Source: Lineus longissimus
Lineage: Eukaryota; Nemertea; Pilidiophora; Heteronemertea; Lineidae
Assembly: GCF_910592395.1 (NCBI RefSeq)
Contig: NC_088315.1
Coordinates: 16,105,808 to 16,169,807 of the forward strand
Direction: 5' to 3'
DNA: 64,000 nucleotides
Shown here: positions 14,601 through 29,600 of the stretch, piece by piece
Layout: every line of letters starts with the position of its first letter
How positions within the stretch are numbered: position 1 is the first letter of the stretch
The notes under the pieces: model-generated
What the model was told of the DNA's origin: nothing
Databases searched by the model: none
Seen by the model: only the letters and a program-made list of their open reading frames with translations
Made by a program: the position numbers and the translations under genes

Positions 14601-17600
14601 CGGGTAGTAAGATGCCAGGCTTAGTATTGAGTAATCACTAACTCACAATTATCAACATTGTGACTCTTTTTCAGATTATGACATGAATATTAACTCCTAG
14701 GCCTGGTCATTAGAAAGCTTGTTGGCTTGTGAGAACTACATGTTGACATGTTGTTTTATGTACATGACAAGTAAACATGATTTCTAACTAGTCCCAGATG
14801 TGTATTTTACTGAAAATCCTTATACTATGATACAATATAGATTGAATCAAAGAGAAGACAACAATACTGTATTAACCTTTTTTATTTAACAATAAAAGAA
14901 CCAAGAAGGTCTAACAACAGCAATCGAGTAAAATGGAAATATCAAATAAACGAACTCATGTGGTTATTAATATGATATGGCAAATAGATTTAATTGAATG
15001 ATTGGAAAAAACACCAATATCACCCAAGAGAATCAATATCCTAAACACTGGCAATTTCAAGGCAAAATTCAAGGTAATCTCATTTTCGTGAGCATATCTT
15101 GATCAGTTTCCCAAGCTACATGCTGCAGCCTGCAATATCGCATGCAACTTAAATTGCCCGTCACAGCGATTTAGATCACTTGTTTTTTAGGCGCTTAAAA
15201 CAGTGCACCCTGGTTTTAGATTGGTAAGAAGTTTCTCATAAAAAGCACAAAAAAAAGTTTTAGCAGCATTATGACAAAACTGGCTCCCAACTCTTGGTAC
15301 TAATTCTCCAGGGTTGATATTGTCTACTTATATGATATTTTTGGCCGAAAATATGAAATTTTCTAAAAAGGTTTAAATTATCTATGTCAACTGTAAAGAG
15401 GTCAACTTAATAATGGTGTAGCATTCAACAACAACTGGTTAAATAAGATATGATGGCACTCTAAAGTCTCCCATATATTGAATGATACACTATAAAGAAA
15501 AGTGTTCATTGGGAACTGGACTGATCGGTACTGGATACTGTGATGCATGATATGTCTGACGTAATACCAAATACTGTCCTCCATGGACATGGATATGTCT
15601 CATGCAGTAATAAGGTATTTTGACACATGGATATGTCAGTAAGTTATACCGGATACTGCTCTACATGGATATCTCTAATGTAGTACCGGGTACCGTGAAA
15701 CACAGATATATCTGATTTAATACCGAGTACCGTGAAACATGGATATGGCTGATGAAGAACCAGGTACTGTGAAGCACAGATATGTCATATGTAATACCAG
15801 ATACTGTTCCGCACTGATATGTCTCATGTAGTATTACGTATACTGTGAAACACGGATATGTCTAATGTTATACCGGATACTGTGCACGAATATGTCTGAT
15901 GTAGAACCGTGAAGCATGGATTTATTATGAGAACATCTTCCATGGTAAACGGATAAATGGCACCATCAACATGGCGAATGAAGAATATGCTGATGGCTTT
16001 TCTAACACTACAAGCTCTGGTCAGTGGTTTGTATGAGCTCCAAAGCGATGTGATTCATTGATGGACTCCAAGTAGGTAGTGCTTTAATAACGGAAATGGC
16101 AAAAGCAGAGGCAACATGGACACTTACAAATCGGGTCCCTAGCGACGTGTGGTTCGGTAGCTTTGCTGAATTTCCCAGGCCCAGCCTCGTTGCAGGCTGC
16201 GACGCGGAACTCGTACTCGTGGCCTTCACTTAGGTTCATCACGTTGTACTTGGACTTCTCCACGGGTGTTGTGTTGCAGCGAACCCAATCGTTGCCTCTC
16301 GTATCACGTTTCTCTACTACGTAACCTGGAGAGAGACAAGAGCGACCCCTTTTAGGAAAAGTAAGTGGAATCCACAGGTCTCAATGTTCGGAGTCATTAA
16401 GTACACAAAGATGAGCATTAATCATGTTAATTACGCAAAAGGTATTGAAGAGGTGAGAACTTTGTGTTTTTTGTTAGGTTCCGCTCTTCCCACAAAAATA
16501 TGTTTACGACCCGTTAAAGATTCTTTTCGGGTATTTGTCCGGATTTCCCAAATGACTGATGCTGGATGCCAATTAACTGCTATTGGACCGTTACACTAAA
16601 ACACCACGCAAATGAGCTATTTCGGATCTATAATTGCAGTTTTATGCCTGTTCCTGAGACAGGGGTCTATTTTGAAAGTAATGAACAATCAAAGGTGTAT
16701 CCTAAATATGACAAGTGGGGGAGGGGGTGTCACTGGTTCATTTAGACAGTGCCACCCTTAGTCGTTATCCTACCACCCACTCTGGGAAAAATAGGAGATA
16801 ATTCCTTTCTTGGGGCTTAAAAGTAATGGCATGTTGAATCAATGAAATAGAATTTACCAGAGATAGGGTTACCACCATCGGAGTTGGGTGCCTTCCAGGC
16901 GAGCTGACACGAGTATCTGTCGAATGAATCGATCTTGAGATCCTTAGGTGCGTCAGGAGAATCTGAAAAATGAGGTGCCAAAGATTAGACCCAATACAAA
17001 GAATTTTCACGAAATGGTGATTTTCTATTACAGAAATCATTGGGTAGCCGGTCATATTTATCAAATTACATACTAACATAAATTTATTCACAGTTAAGAA
17101 ATGCAAATCAACATTTGTGATGAAGTCATTTTCTTCTGCATTTGTTCTTTTTTCCGTCTTTGTTGTGAAACGTTTTAAGTGTGCAATTATGGTTGGGAGC
17201 CAATTTGGGTTGTCATTGTCTATTTCACGAGAAAATGGAACTTTTTGCCATTTAAAACAGAAAATTCAGCAAAGGAATTGTTCATCCACGAAGAGGCTTC
17301 TTCCAAGCATACCATGCTACATGTAGTACTAAGCTGATGTCTGCATTCAAATCTGGGGGAATGTTCTGGCAGGCTAATTTGATAGGGTAATTTGTGAGTT
17401 GAACTGTGTTAAAAGCGATTCAAAATGCGACCTAACAACTTTTTCAGCTAACAAATTTGTGATTTGACTTACCAAATGGATTCTTTGCAATGATCTCCCC
17501 GGTCGTGAGAGGCTCACTGGTTCCGTACATGTTTTCGGCCTTCACTCGGAACTGGTACTTCTTACCGTCGACAAGATCGCGGACTGGGTGAGATGTGCCG

Positions 17601-20600
17601 TTCACTACACCAGGGACACGCTCCCACATACCGGTGGTAGGGTCTAGTTTCTCAACCACATAACCTGAAAACATACAGAAAGTTCCAGACTCCAAGGCTT
17701 GAAACATGTTTTTCAGCATGTGAAGCAGATTTGCTAACCATGATGGTTAGTTGAATAGAACTTTCAGAAACTGACTGTATAGCAACTGTTTAATGTTTTG
17801 GTTCAAAAATGACTTAATGCCACAGCACGAGGGTGGGGGGCAACTATATAGATGCCGGCTTGTAGTGTAGACCTGCAGGTGAAGTTTAAAGGCCATAACT
17901 CCAGGTATTTTGCCATTTTCTGCTGTAAGACGATTTCAAAAGTGTACCTGACACTTTATACAATACAGAAACCCAATGCAATTAGCTCCATCCATTTTGA
18001 AGATATAGCCATTTATGTGTTTGACAACTTGATTACCTAATCAGGCTAGCAACTGGCTTGTTAGAGCCAGGCGGCGGGTTCAGCAAAAGTTGTGATGTAG
18101 ATCAGGCTATTGCCCTACTTGGGAGGACAATGAATGCTCTTAAAATTGATATATGAAGTCTGTTTTTCATTGACATTCGATATACCCTATAATAAGGTAA
18201 GGTAATACAGACAAATTTATACCATTATAGTAAGAAATCAAACATCAGTCTGATCTATGTCAGTAAACTTGCCGCCTGACTTCACTTAGAAACCTAACCA
18301 AGGCTGTTACATAACATGTAAACAAACCAGTTAATCTTGCTTTATCTCTGGACTGGGTGCTTCAATTTTGATCAAACTTGATTTAATGCGGAGCTTTAAG
18401 TCTACTCTTTGAGGATCTGTACATGTCATGCAATCATAAAAACAGGAGTCGTGGCCTTTAATCCTTAAAGATGACCAAAAATGTAACTTTGGTACGGCTT
18501 TAACTTACCAGTGATTTCACCACCACCATCATCTTCTGGCTCCTTCCACACGAGCTTGCACGAATCGGCTCTGAGATCGTCCACCACCAGTGGGCCAGTG
18601 GGCTCCTTTGGCTTGTCTGTAATGGCAAGTGATCCATAAAGTAATGACCAAAGATTTTACATTGGATGATTATGGCAGATTGCTACCAGAAAATCTCCTG
18701 TTTGCAGGGCGCTTTGGTATTAAGACACGAATATGGATTTGAAATTAAAATGATGATGATCAGCATCACACTCGTCGTTATTACCATCTTGACCGGCATT
18801 GTATGGATTTTTCTCAGGAGGTATGGAGTCCACTATAGGCTACTGTCCACCTATGTGGGATCTTTTACCTGTCGTGGCATAGATACTCAGATACAAGGAA
18901 CCATCTGACTGACCCACAATATAATATATCTCGCATTGAGCCTCAATCTTGTTTGATTAGAGCCAGGAAATTCAGTTTCTTGAAAGGCCACACCAGTGAG
19001 TTCATGTGAAAAATACAATCTGTGTTGTTCCCAGCTGGATTAGCAGTCCACGTTCGATCCAGCTGGGAACCAGCTGTGGTAACCGCAGTGCTAACCACTA
19101 AGCTATGAGGCTACCTACCTAGCACGGTGACCTTGATATCGCCAGATTCTGTCCCATAAGGATTCTTGAGGGTGATGGTGTATTTGCCAGTGTCCTCACG
19201 CTTTGCGTAAGGAATGTCTAGTTTCGCTTCTTCTTCGGTGCAACCCAGTTTAGTCTGAAATCGCAAAAGCAATATATAAGATTTATAGAAAAGTTTAATT
19301 GAGTTCTGGAGAAAAAAAATTTAAAAGTCCCATATGATGTACAGGTATATGTACTGTTATTATGTATCAATGTTTCACAAATGCGAGTACTTCACATGAA
19401 AAATTGATTTGTATAAATCAAATGGGAGATTTTTTTGGATTTGCTAAAACTCTGAAATAAAATCCAACCAGTATTTCCTGGCCTAGAGTCCAAGGGATGC
19501 AGACAAAGCATTATTGAATGAACTATAATTTAGAGTAAATGGTAAAAAGGTCTTTTTGACAACTAAGGACACTTTCAAATATCGGAGAGTATTTACTGGG
19601 TTGGAGGAAATTTACAACGTAACATTTTATAAATCAAATGTTAAATGGAGTTAAACGGCAATATACATTAGCTTTCATTAAGGTTTAAAAAACATCTTTA
19701 AATCAATCAAAACTCATATTAGAATGATAGATGACAAAAAACGCATTATAGGCGCATCAAATATAGAATCATAACATGGGTTATGTTTAAAATCAATATG
19801 TTTAATTGCTGGTTTATTCAACAGAAATGGTTAAATTAATGGTCTGAAGGGTTTTTCTAGAGTATTTTACCCTTTCTGCTTTCTGAAAAGTTTCAGCAAG
19901 AAATTCAGCAACTAGCTTGGTTCCACACAGAGATGGGCGTGGTTTTAAGATCTAGAAGAGAGTAGTGAGATATATAACATTCAGAGGTTTTAAGATCTAG
20001 AAGAAAGAGATTTTCAAATTTAATGACAAATTTCAAATCCTTAACAAATGGTGTAGGCCTCTATCCTCTTGAATCCCGGTGACCGACCAGTCGGTCATTT
20101 TGAAATAACGTTTTTCCCAACGACCGACAGGAGGGTCTCAGTGATATTTTTATTCCCTTGAGCTGGGACGCTAGTTTATTGCTTGTTTTAGTGTGTTTGA
20201 TGTACAGTAGGGTCAGTTAGAGCATCCCTGGGTAGATGGCGCCTCGGTACCGGACTTTGGCGGTTGTATGCGGGCGCCATACATCGTGAAAGTCAGACCC
20301 AATTTCGCAACCACGTGTCCACCCTGGGATCCCGGGATTTTCAAGTTTTGGGATTCAAGAGGTTTCCCACAATTTGAATAGATAATTTATTCAGCACAAT
20401 GAAAAATGAATGAATTGGCCAAGACTTACCCTTGCGTCAGCCGAGATTGGTCGTCCATTTCTGGCCCATTCGGCTGTTGGTGCTGGCGCACCAGAAATTG
20501 GGACCGCAAGATTCAAAGGCGAGCCGGCACGTACGCGCACCTCCTGTCCTCCAATCATCTTGCTCCAATCGATCTTGGGGGCTTCCTTGCTAGGTTTAGC

Positions 20601-23600
20601 CACAACCGGCGCGGAACACTTGCTAGGTTCAGACGGCCCAGCTTCGTTGACAGCCGAGACGCGGTACTCATACTCCCTGCCCTCTTTGACAGACTCGTCA
20701 GCAAATTTCGTATCCTACAAGATAAATTGCAATTATTTTGGTACATGTATTAACACATTGTCTTGAAAATAAACTCAAAACTGGAGGGTTTTTTTTCTCA
20801 CAAGCACAAAGTACCTGGTGAGGCTGGCAAATTTGTACACGTCAATACTCAGGTTACCAGTTCCTCTGAAGGAGATCATTTCAAGATTGACTACAGCAGC
20901 ATCACTTAACCTATCTTGTAATTTACTAGCGGGCAAAGATGAGCGAGTGAGTATAGCGAGTGAGTATATTCACAGACAGATTTTGCATGTGATGCTGCAG
21001 AATCTTTTTCACTGGAAATTTCAGAATAATGACTCAAAATACAGCGGGAAAATTTGGTAATTAGTAGTTTAAAGGGACAATATAGGCAGCAGCTAGGCAG
21101 GCAAGATAAAGCTACACAAAGCTGCCAATAGGGGTCTCCCACATCTCACAGTAGTTTGAAATGATTCACGCTTGTACGAGGGATATATTTAGTGCTAAGT
21201 CTGACATGACCAAGCCCCCTTACTCTGTATATAAGTCACATGAACATGGCCAAATTAGCCCCTCTCCTCCTGCCTATAGTCCCCCTTTAAAGGGATTATA
21301 ATGTAAAGCCAACTCTCACTCCTCCGAGACTATTTTTTTTAAATCGGTCCGACATGAAATAGTTTTTGTTAATTTTTCACAAAGATCTCATTACTAACCT
21401 TGCACAGGTCCGGGTTGACCCTGACCCATCGGTTACTCTTCACCTCCTTCCTCTCAATGATGTAACCTTTGATCGGGTTGCCTCCGTCGCTTAGCGGCTT
21501 CCCCCACTTCAGGTCGATGCGATTGCGATCGTGGTCGACTATCTCGGGCGTGCCAGGTGAGTCGGGCTCGTCTGGAGAACACAATTTGGCAGTCAGGTGT
21601 GTGAAGATCCCGAATCAATCATTCAATCAAATGATCGATCACCGAAAATGTTTAAGGGTTGACCATACAATGTAGGCACCACCATTTTGGCTAGAACTTG
21701 AAATAACTCGTTCAAAATGAATTGAATGCTAGTTTCGAGGGTGGGAGGCTGTCCTCTGGAAAACAAAGAACTGACTCCCGCCCTTGAAATTAGCATTCAC
21801 TATGTTTTGAAAAAGTTCTAATTGCATTAGGATTTCAAGTTCTCGCAAAAATGGCAAGTATCAATTCGTTTCTTGTACCCCCCCCCCCTCAAGGGTAGTT
21901 AAGCTATCACCACTAATCTTTGCCGATGCTTGAGTAGTATTTATTTTTCCTTTAGTGAAAATTTGGCGAAGCTGGAAAGAATAAGGATGCTAATGTGTCG
22001 ATGTCTTGTCGAACATACAGCCTTACCCAGTAAAATTAGTTCGGTTACTTTATATGACGGTGATAACTGATATATTGTTGATGGTGATGTCTTGACGAAA
22101 GAAAAAGTAGCATTGGTGAAAAAAGGGTGATATTTGAGCCTTAAGATGTCGTTATAGGGTGATAAGGTGTCGTACCCTTGAGGAGGGGGGGTACAAGACA
22201 CGAATTGATTCTTGCATTAATGTCAAGATGTTGTTCTTTGAACTGCCCGTTACTTGCAAAATATGCTTCAAAAATGCTAATTTTTGGTTCGATTTCACAG
22301 ATTCAACCTTCTACGGAGAGCTGAGGCACAGATCTTTTCTTTTCTGCTGTCAACTTAAACCTTTTTCAATGAGAAAAGCGGTAATCCTTCAAAAGTCGGA
22401 CAATACACATTCCTGCTGTATCTACCTTATTTTTGTTTGCTATTGCATTTAAAGTGAGATTCCACCTGAGAACAGAACAGATTCCAAAATGGGCCAGTGC
22501 TTTTTAGAGATTCACAGACATACCCTACCCCCTTTTGGTGATTCGCCCAAAATACTCACCAAATGGATTTTTAGCTGTTGTAGCCCTTTCTGTCTCAAGG
22601 GGTTCGCTACGACCTTGACTATTCTCTGCCATGACCCTGAACTTGTACTGGTGTCCTTCCTTCAATTTCGGCACATTGACGGTTGTTCCGGGGACGTACT
22701 CGCTGACCTTCTCCCAGGTGCCTGTAGCCTGGTCCATTTTCTCAACACAATAGGCACTGAAGGAGAAGATTGATATGTTAACGCCTTCGGTGGTGAAAGA
22801 TGGTGACGTATATCATCATCATATCATTCCAGCATCATAACCCTATTGGATTTTTGCTGGAGGTGTGGAGTCTGCTAAAGGCTACTGACCACCTTTGTAG
22901 GATCTTTTACTCGCCCTGGCATAGAAACTCAGGTACAAGAGACCATGGCTTTTAGTCTCATCCGAAAGACTCTCAAATAGTTTATAATTGTACCTGTTGT
23001 GAAGTGCCATTATACAAACAAGACACGAGAACTTACGTGATATCAGTGCCACCATCATCTTTTGGTTTCTTCCATGTCAACTTGCAACTCTCCTTGGTGA
23101 CATCAGACACCTCGAGGGGGCCTTCGGGAGCCTGTGGGGTGCTCATCACGACAACCTCCACCTCTGCGCTGTCCGATCCAGAACTGTTAGTCAACGTGAG
23201 TTTATAGACGCCGGTATCGCCACGTTGTGCCTTGTTGTTGGCAAAGACGGCATTGGTTTCTGTCATCGTTATTTTGGTAGCATCCGTTGGGACTAATGGC
23301 TGGAAAGCAAAGTTGTTCAATGGTCAAACAGTAGAACCGCCAATAGAAGAAACCTCTGTTATCACATCAAGCTCTCTATAAGGGACAACGATTTTAGTTT
23401 CCCAAATAGGTTATTTATGTGAATTTGAACTTGGTAATCAGGACCCCTCTCTTACGAGCATTTGTCATTCCCCAAATGTATCCTTAATAGAGAGCTTTTA
23501 CGGTAGTTTGATTTAATGAGGGTGGTGATAGTACGCTTACTTTTTCTGGATGTATCATACTCCCCAACTATAAAAAACGTCCGACCATCCACTTTCATGG

Positions 23601-26600
23601 TGGAGTTGTTGTCAATGCATTTGACCCCAACACAGAAGTTGCGTGATTGCAAAGTCACACCAATGGGACAAGTAAAGCACAGTTGTGAAGGATGCAGATG
23701 AATGCTGTGTGCTGTATGGCTATTTGAAAGAGTGTAAGAATGTTTGCAAAGACGATGGGCAAAATTGAGTTGATGACTCACACTACTTGGCCAGAAGACT
23801 CAAAAGGCATATATTGCATAACTATTGTCATATAATAACTTAGGGTTGGTTGCAAAGGGTAGGGGTGGAACCATGAAATTAATAAAATTTAGTTTTTAAT
23901 GCTGGAAATTTGGTGGTACTATAAGGAGGTCATCTTGCATGATCAGGTTCACGGACCAAAATTCTTTTTGAGTTCCATTTGAATTTCCATTACTGGAATT
24001 CATCCATTTATGTGTAAATCTTGAAATGTGAATCATGATATGTGAGTCGTGTCACGTGAATCATGTCAGGTAAATCATGACATGTGAATCATGACATGTG
24101 AATCATGACATGTGAATCATGACACGTGAATCATGAAACATGAATCATGACATGTGACTCACAAAACGTGAATCATATAACATGAATCATGACACATGAA
24201 TCATGACCTTTGAATCATGACACGTGAATCCTGACACGTGAATCATGACGAGAGAATAACGAAACGTGAATCACGAGATGTAACAAGATTATTTATTATT
24301 GTAGATTATTAAGCCAAAAGGGAGTCAAGATGACATGAAATGCTCAAAATATTTGTAGAATTTGGATAAAGGGAAAATAATGAAAACATTACATTAGAGC
24401 AATGTGTTGCATGTCAGATGGTTCAATAACACTTTGGATAACCTGTAGGGTTTGGTAAGGATTGGTTGTAATCAAATACCTTCTAAAATGAGGTAGTATT
24501 TTCAAGAAAAATAATGACGAACAGGGCCTCTGGAGTAACAAATCAATAATGAGTTGGCACAAAAGTGGACAATAATTTTGGAGAGCGGAGATATAAACTT
24601 ACCACTGTCACCTGGGTTGAGAGATAAGAACAGATTTTTCAATGATGTTCTGGTTGATGAACATGTTTTGTCAAATTGTAATATTGAGTTGAGAGCTAAG
24701 CATTAACAAAATGACATCATTAGCTCTATAAACAATATTGGGCGATTGTAATGGAAGTAGGAGGAAACTGGAGACCCCGGAGGAAACCTCCCCTTTTGAA
24801 GAGAGTCGCCCTCTCTCTCACACGAGTGCACCAGGACCAACTGGAAATGGAATCGATGGTACCTTCGAGGTGACACGTGCTGATGTTTCTACTGCGCCAA
24901 ATTGACGACCCCGACAGTTTCGCAAAAATTAAAAGGGGCAAAAATGTTGCCATCTACAGTATCAAGTGTCTAAGAGAATAGTTTTCCTTGAACATCGACA
25001 GAAACTAAATTGAGCAGGTTACCTTGCCACTGACATCCCAGTGTGCATCAGGAGTAGGTTCGCCGATGAATTTCATGTCGATCTGGAATTTCTGCCCAGC
25101 CTTGACTTTGATTGGCTGGAGACCTCGTGTGGCAATGTGAGGCTTGACTGAAATGGAGAAGAAATGATCCCAGAAATATTAACGATTTCAACAGGAAGAG
25201 AAATGAGCTTACACGCTCCCAAATGAGTGATTTTTGTTGCTGCTAACTGCAACTACTATCGCTGCAATGAGTGATAAAGATCACTCATCTGCATGTAAAA
25301 CCAGTAAACGTTGGGTTCGATACTGAGCTTAGATTGCAACTATCACCGATTCTTGTCTCAGGCTACCACAAAGAGAGATTTTTGTCACATGCGATCCTGA
25401 TCGCAGGTTGCAGCTACAAAAATCCCTAGTTGGAATCACAAAAATTTGGATTCTTCCAAAGTCTAGTGTGTCAAAAACATAGTCCTTGCACAGGGTTCTC
25501 AATCCTTACTGCGCATGCTTCAACAGTAATATAAATGTATATGGCCTCTACCCTATAAAGTAATGATTTTGAGTTTTTTCCTTACTGCCTCTACAGTAAT
25601 ATAAATGTACATCGTCTCTACCCTATAAAGTAATGATTTTGAGTTTTTCCTTACTGCCTCTACAGTAATATAAATGTACATGGCCTCTACCCTATAAAGT
25701 AATAATTTTGAGTTTTTCCTTACTGCCTCTACAGTAATATAAATGTACATCGTCTCTACCCTATAAAATAATGATTTTGAGTTTTTTCCTTACTGCCTCT
25801 ACAGTAATATAAGTGTACATGGCCTCTACCCTATAAAGTAATGATTTTGAGTTTTTTCCTTACTGCCTCTACAGTAATATACATCGTCTCTACCCTATAA
25901 AGTAATGATTTTGAGTTTTTCCTTACTGCCTCTACAGTAATATAAATGTACATGGCCTCTACCCTATAAAGTAATGATTTTGAGTTTTTCCTTACTGCCT
26001 CTACAGTAATATAAATGTACATCGTCTCTACCTTATAAAGTAATGATTTTGAGTTTTTTCCTTACTGCCTCTACAGTAATATAAATGTACATCGTCTCTA
26101 CCCTATAAAGTAATGATTTTGAGTTTTCGAAAAAACCAGTGCCAACAGAACTATGCACCAATAGGGTTTTTCGGTCAAGTGAAAAACCCCCATGGGATTT
26201 TGTTTTGCTGAAAAACCACCACTGGGTGTTGGCTGATAAAACTTTCAAAGTTTTTCAAAAGCTCAACAACTTTTATTTCTAAGAGTGTAGTATTGTTACT
26301 CAAAGGACTACTACAAGGTCTCTAAACAAGTTACATTTCAGTGTGTTTTTCGTTGCACCAGTACCATCAAGCAGCTTGGAGAGTCATGCAGTCCCTGAAT
26401 CGTCACTAAACAGATGATTTAAGACACTTACCAAATCTATCCTTGGCAACAATAGCGGGTGTTACATTGCTTGGGTCAGACAAACCAGCAGCGTTCAAGG
26501 CCAGCACGCGGAACTCATACTCCTTTCCTTCCTCGAGGTCAGGTATGACACCCTTGGTCTCATCTGGGCCAACCTTTGCTGCCTGAAAGAGGAATTGGGG

Positions 26601-29600
26601 ATACTCAGGAAGGAATCTGTTGGACCGAAATTACGATAGTACACTACAAAGAAGTGTTCAGATGCTAAAGCTGTGAAAAGCCATTCTAAAAAAAAAGTAG
26701 AAGCGGGGGCAGTACCACCACCTCTGATCTGGATAATAAGCATCTTTAGTATAAGAATAGCCAAAACTACGGTAGGCTATAAATCATGAACAAAACACTC
26801 AAATGAAAACACTGGTCCAGGAATGTCTGCCCAAGTTGGTACCACAATCTGAACCTAAAAGTAGCTTTGCTAAATTCACTTACATCTTCCCAGTTTCCGC
26901 CAGTCTTCAGTCTCTTCTGGAGGACAAACTTCTGAATGGGGTTGCCTCCATCCTTCTTTGGCTTTTCCCAGGACAGGTCAGCATGATTCTTGTCCCAGTC
27001 AGTGCATGTGCACTTGGATGGTGGATCTGGTGGGTCTGCAAACAAAACAATACAGATTCAATTCATGAACCCTATTGGGCCAAGAGGAGGGGGGGGACTA
27101 ATACCAATAACTTTGCTAACTTCTGAAGATATCACATACGCTGGCAAAATACTATGATGGCTGTATCAGTGAGAGGCCACAGGTCATAAATCTCAGCAAT
27201 ATTCCAAGGGAGAAGAGGGCTTTTGAATTCCTGCAGTTCAACCAAACCAAACCAATGCGTTGTCTACACCACCATGACCAACTCACCATAAGGATCCTTA
27301 GCCAAGATATCCTTGTCGGTGTGCAATGCCTGGCCGGGTCCCTGTTCATTCACGGCCCTCACTCTGAACTTGTAGTAAGACATCGGCGTCAGGTCGCCTA
27401 CGTCCATGTTGAGGTCACTGGTCTGGCCAACCTCGTCCCATTGACCTTTAGCGGTGTCCATCTTCTCGACCACGTAATGTTTGATAGGGAGTCCGCCGTC
27501 ATCTTCAGGTTTGTCCCATTTCAGTTTGCACTTGTCCCTGAAGACATCGGAGACATCAAGAGACTTTGGAGCACCAGGGACATCTGAAAGTAAACAGGAC
27601 AGAATAGCAACGCTTGGGGTGAAGAAGAAAATCAATTTGCTAACAAAATGGACTTTTAAGCTTTTACAATGCATTAACACTTTCAGCGCCAGCATTTAAT
27701 ACAACCTCAACACCCACTTTTCAGACCCCACAAGATAAGAGTCTTGCTATCAATAGAGAAAATATTACTTCCCCCTTTTAAACACCCCAGACTCCACCCA
27801 AAAATTAGCACGACGAAGGTATCTCATCACTTAGAGCATAGTTGTCTATGGGGCGTGGTCAAGAATGTGTTTTGTGGCTAGTGCATTGTAGAGCAGAGAA
27901 AGAGTGTGGCAGGAATTTTATCCTGATTGTTCAAGGATGGGGAATGAACACAGCATTTTGTGACCTTGAAAAGTAGGTCAAATCCAGAGCCCAGGTGTTC
28001 TTATCCCTGTTAGATCTACCTGTGATTAAAAAAACTGTTAAGACTGAAGCAATTGTTAAGGTATAAATTAACAATTCAGATTTTAAGATTTGCACAAATT
28101 CACATTCCCTTGCAGGGTGAATACTCACCAAGTACTTTGATTTCGACTGGCACCTTCTTTGTGCCAAAGGGATTAGTCAGTTCCAGTTCGTATTTGCCTG
28201 AGTCGTCTCTCTTGGCAGTTGGAATGAGGAAATGGGAAGCTTGGGGCGTCTGCTTGAGTTGGACGGTTTCCGGGATTGGTTGGCCGTTCTTGGTCCACTT
28301 GCCGGAGGGCGTGGGTAAGCCTGAAGTGGCAAAAGTACAACATAATGAAAGCAATGTTAACCCTCTAAAGTGGCAAACATACAGCATAGTGAAAGCAATA
28401 CTGATAATGAACCGTCTATAGTGGGAAAAGTACATCATAGTGAAAGCAATACTGATAATGAACCATCTATAGTGGGAAACGTACATCATAATGGAAGCAA
28501 TGTTCATAATGAACTGTCTGAAGTGGCCAATGTACATCAAAATGAAAACAATGCTGATAATGAACTGTAAGTGGAAAAGTACATCAGAATTGAAGCAATG
28601 TTCATAATGAACCATCAGAAGTGGCAAATGTGGAACTCCTCTTAGCGGACACCTCTCTATTAGGGACTCACTGCCTATTAAGGACACCAGATCATTTGGT
28701 CCAAAATTGGTAATTTCCATTGAATTTGACTGCTGCAATCAGTATACTTCTCAATTAGGACAGCATTTATCTGTCCCATAGGTGTCCGTATGAAAGCAAT
28801 GCTAAAAATCGAGTCGCAAAAATACACCATTATGAAAACAAACTCACACAGGTGTTTTGATTTTGTGGAGAATAAGCACGATTTGCAAAAATAAAAATGT
28901 CCAAAAAAAATTTATGATTCGAAAACTGAAATGAGTTTTGTAGCCGCTTTTCGTAATAAATTTTTTAAAGAAATTCTGCAGTTTTCCAAACACATATGTA
29001 CATACTTTTCTTTTAGATATTGGAGAAAAAGTTATGAATAGTATGAACATGGTAAAGAAAAAGAATATGGAGGGAAATGGAACACCATGAATAACAGATG
29101 CTCCCAAAGGAGAAAGGTAATGGAAGAATATGTGGAATACGAATCAGATATTGAAAATATCAAAATCAAATAAATACCGGTATTCAGATGAACTGAGAAT
29201 GAAAGAAGGTATCATTATTAAAGGATAGGCTGTATGAATTAATGGGTGATATGAATAAAGACTAGCAAATGCTTTTACTCCGGTTTTGTACAGGAAGGCC
29301 TAGTGTAAATGTACATGGAGATTTAGATAAAAGCATTTCCTAGTCTTTATTCATATCATCCAATGTGGCCAACTCAAAATATCAGGGCTGCCTCCTACAA
29401 AACAGACATCGGAGTATTACATACAAACAAAACAGAGTTCTGTTTCTGTTTGTAGGTGGCTCCACTAGTATTTGAATGAGGGCACATTCTTAATTTCATA
29501 CAAATTCTCCTTATATCAAATAAGGGGGCCACATCTGAAAGAGGAAAGAGTTGCTACTTTCAACTTAGAAGGGATGATTCATAATTTGGTCTTTAAAACC

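Noticed and set aside
25553-26248. Minus-strand frames repeating MYIYITVEAVRK
   Set aside because: Translation of the 70-bp tandem array; no splice or start support.
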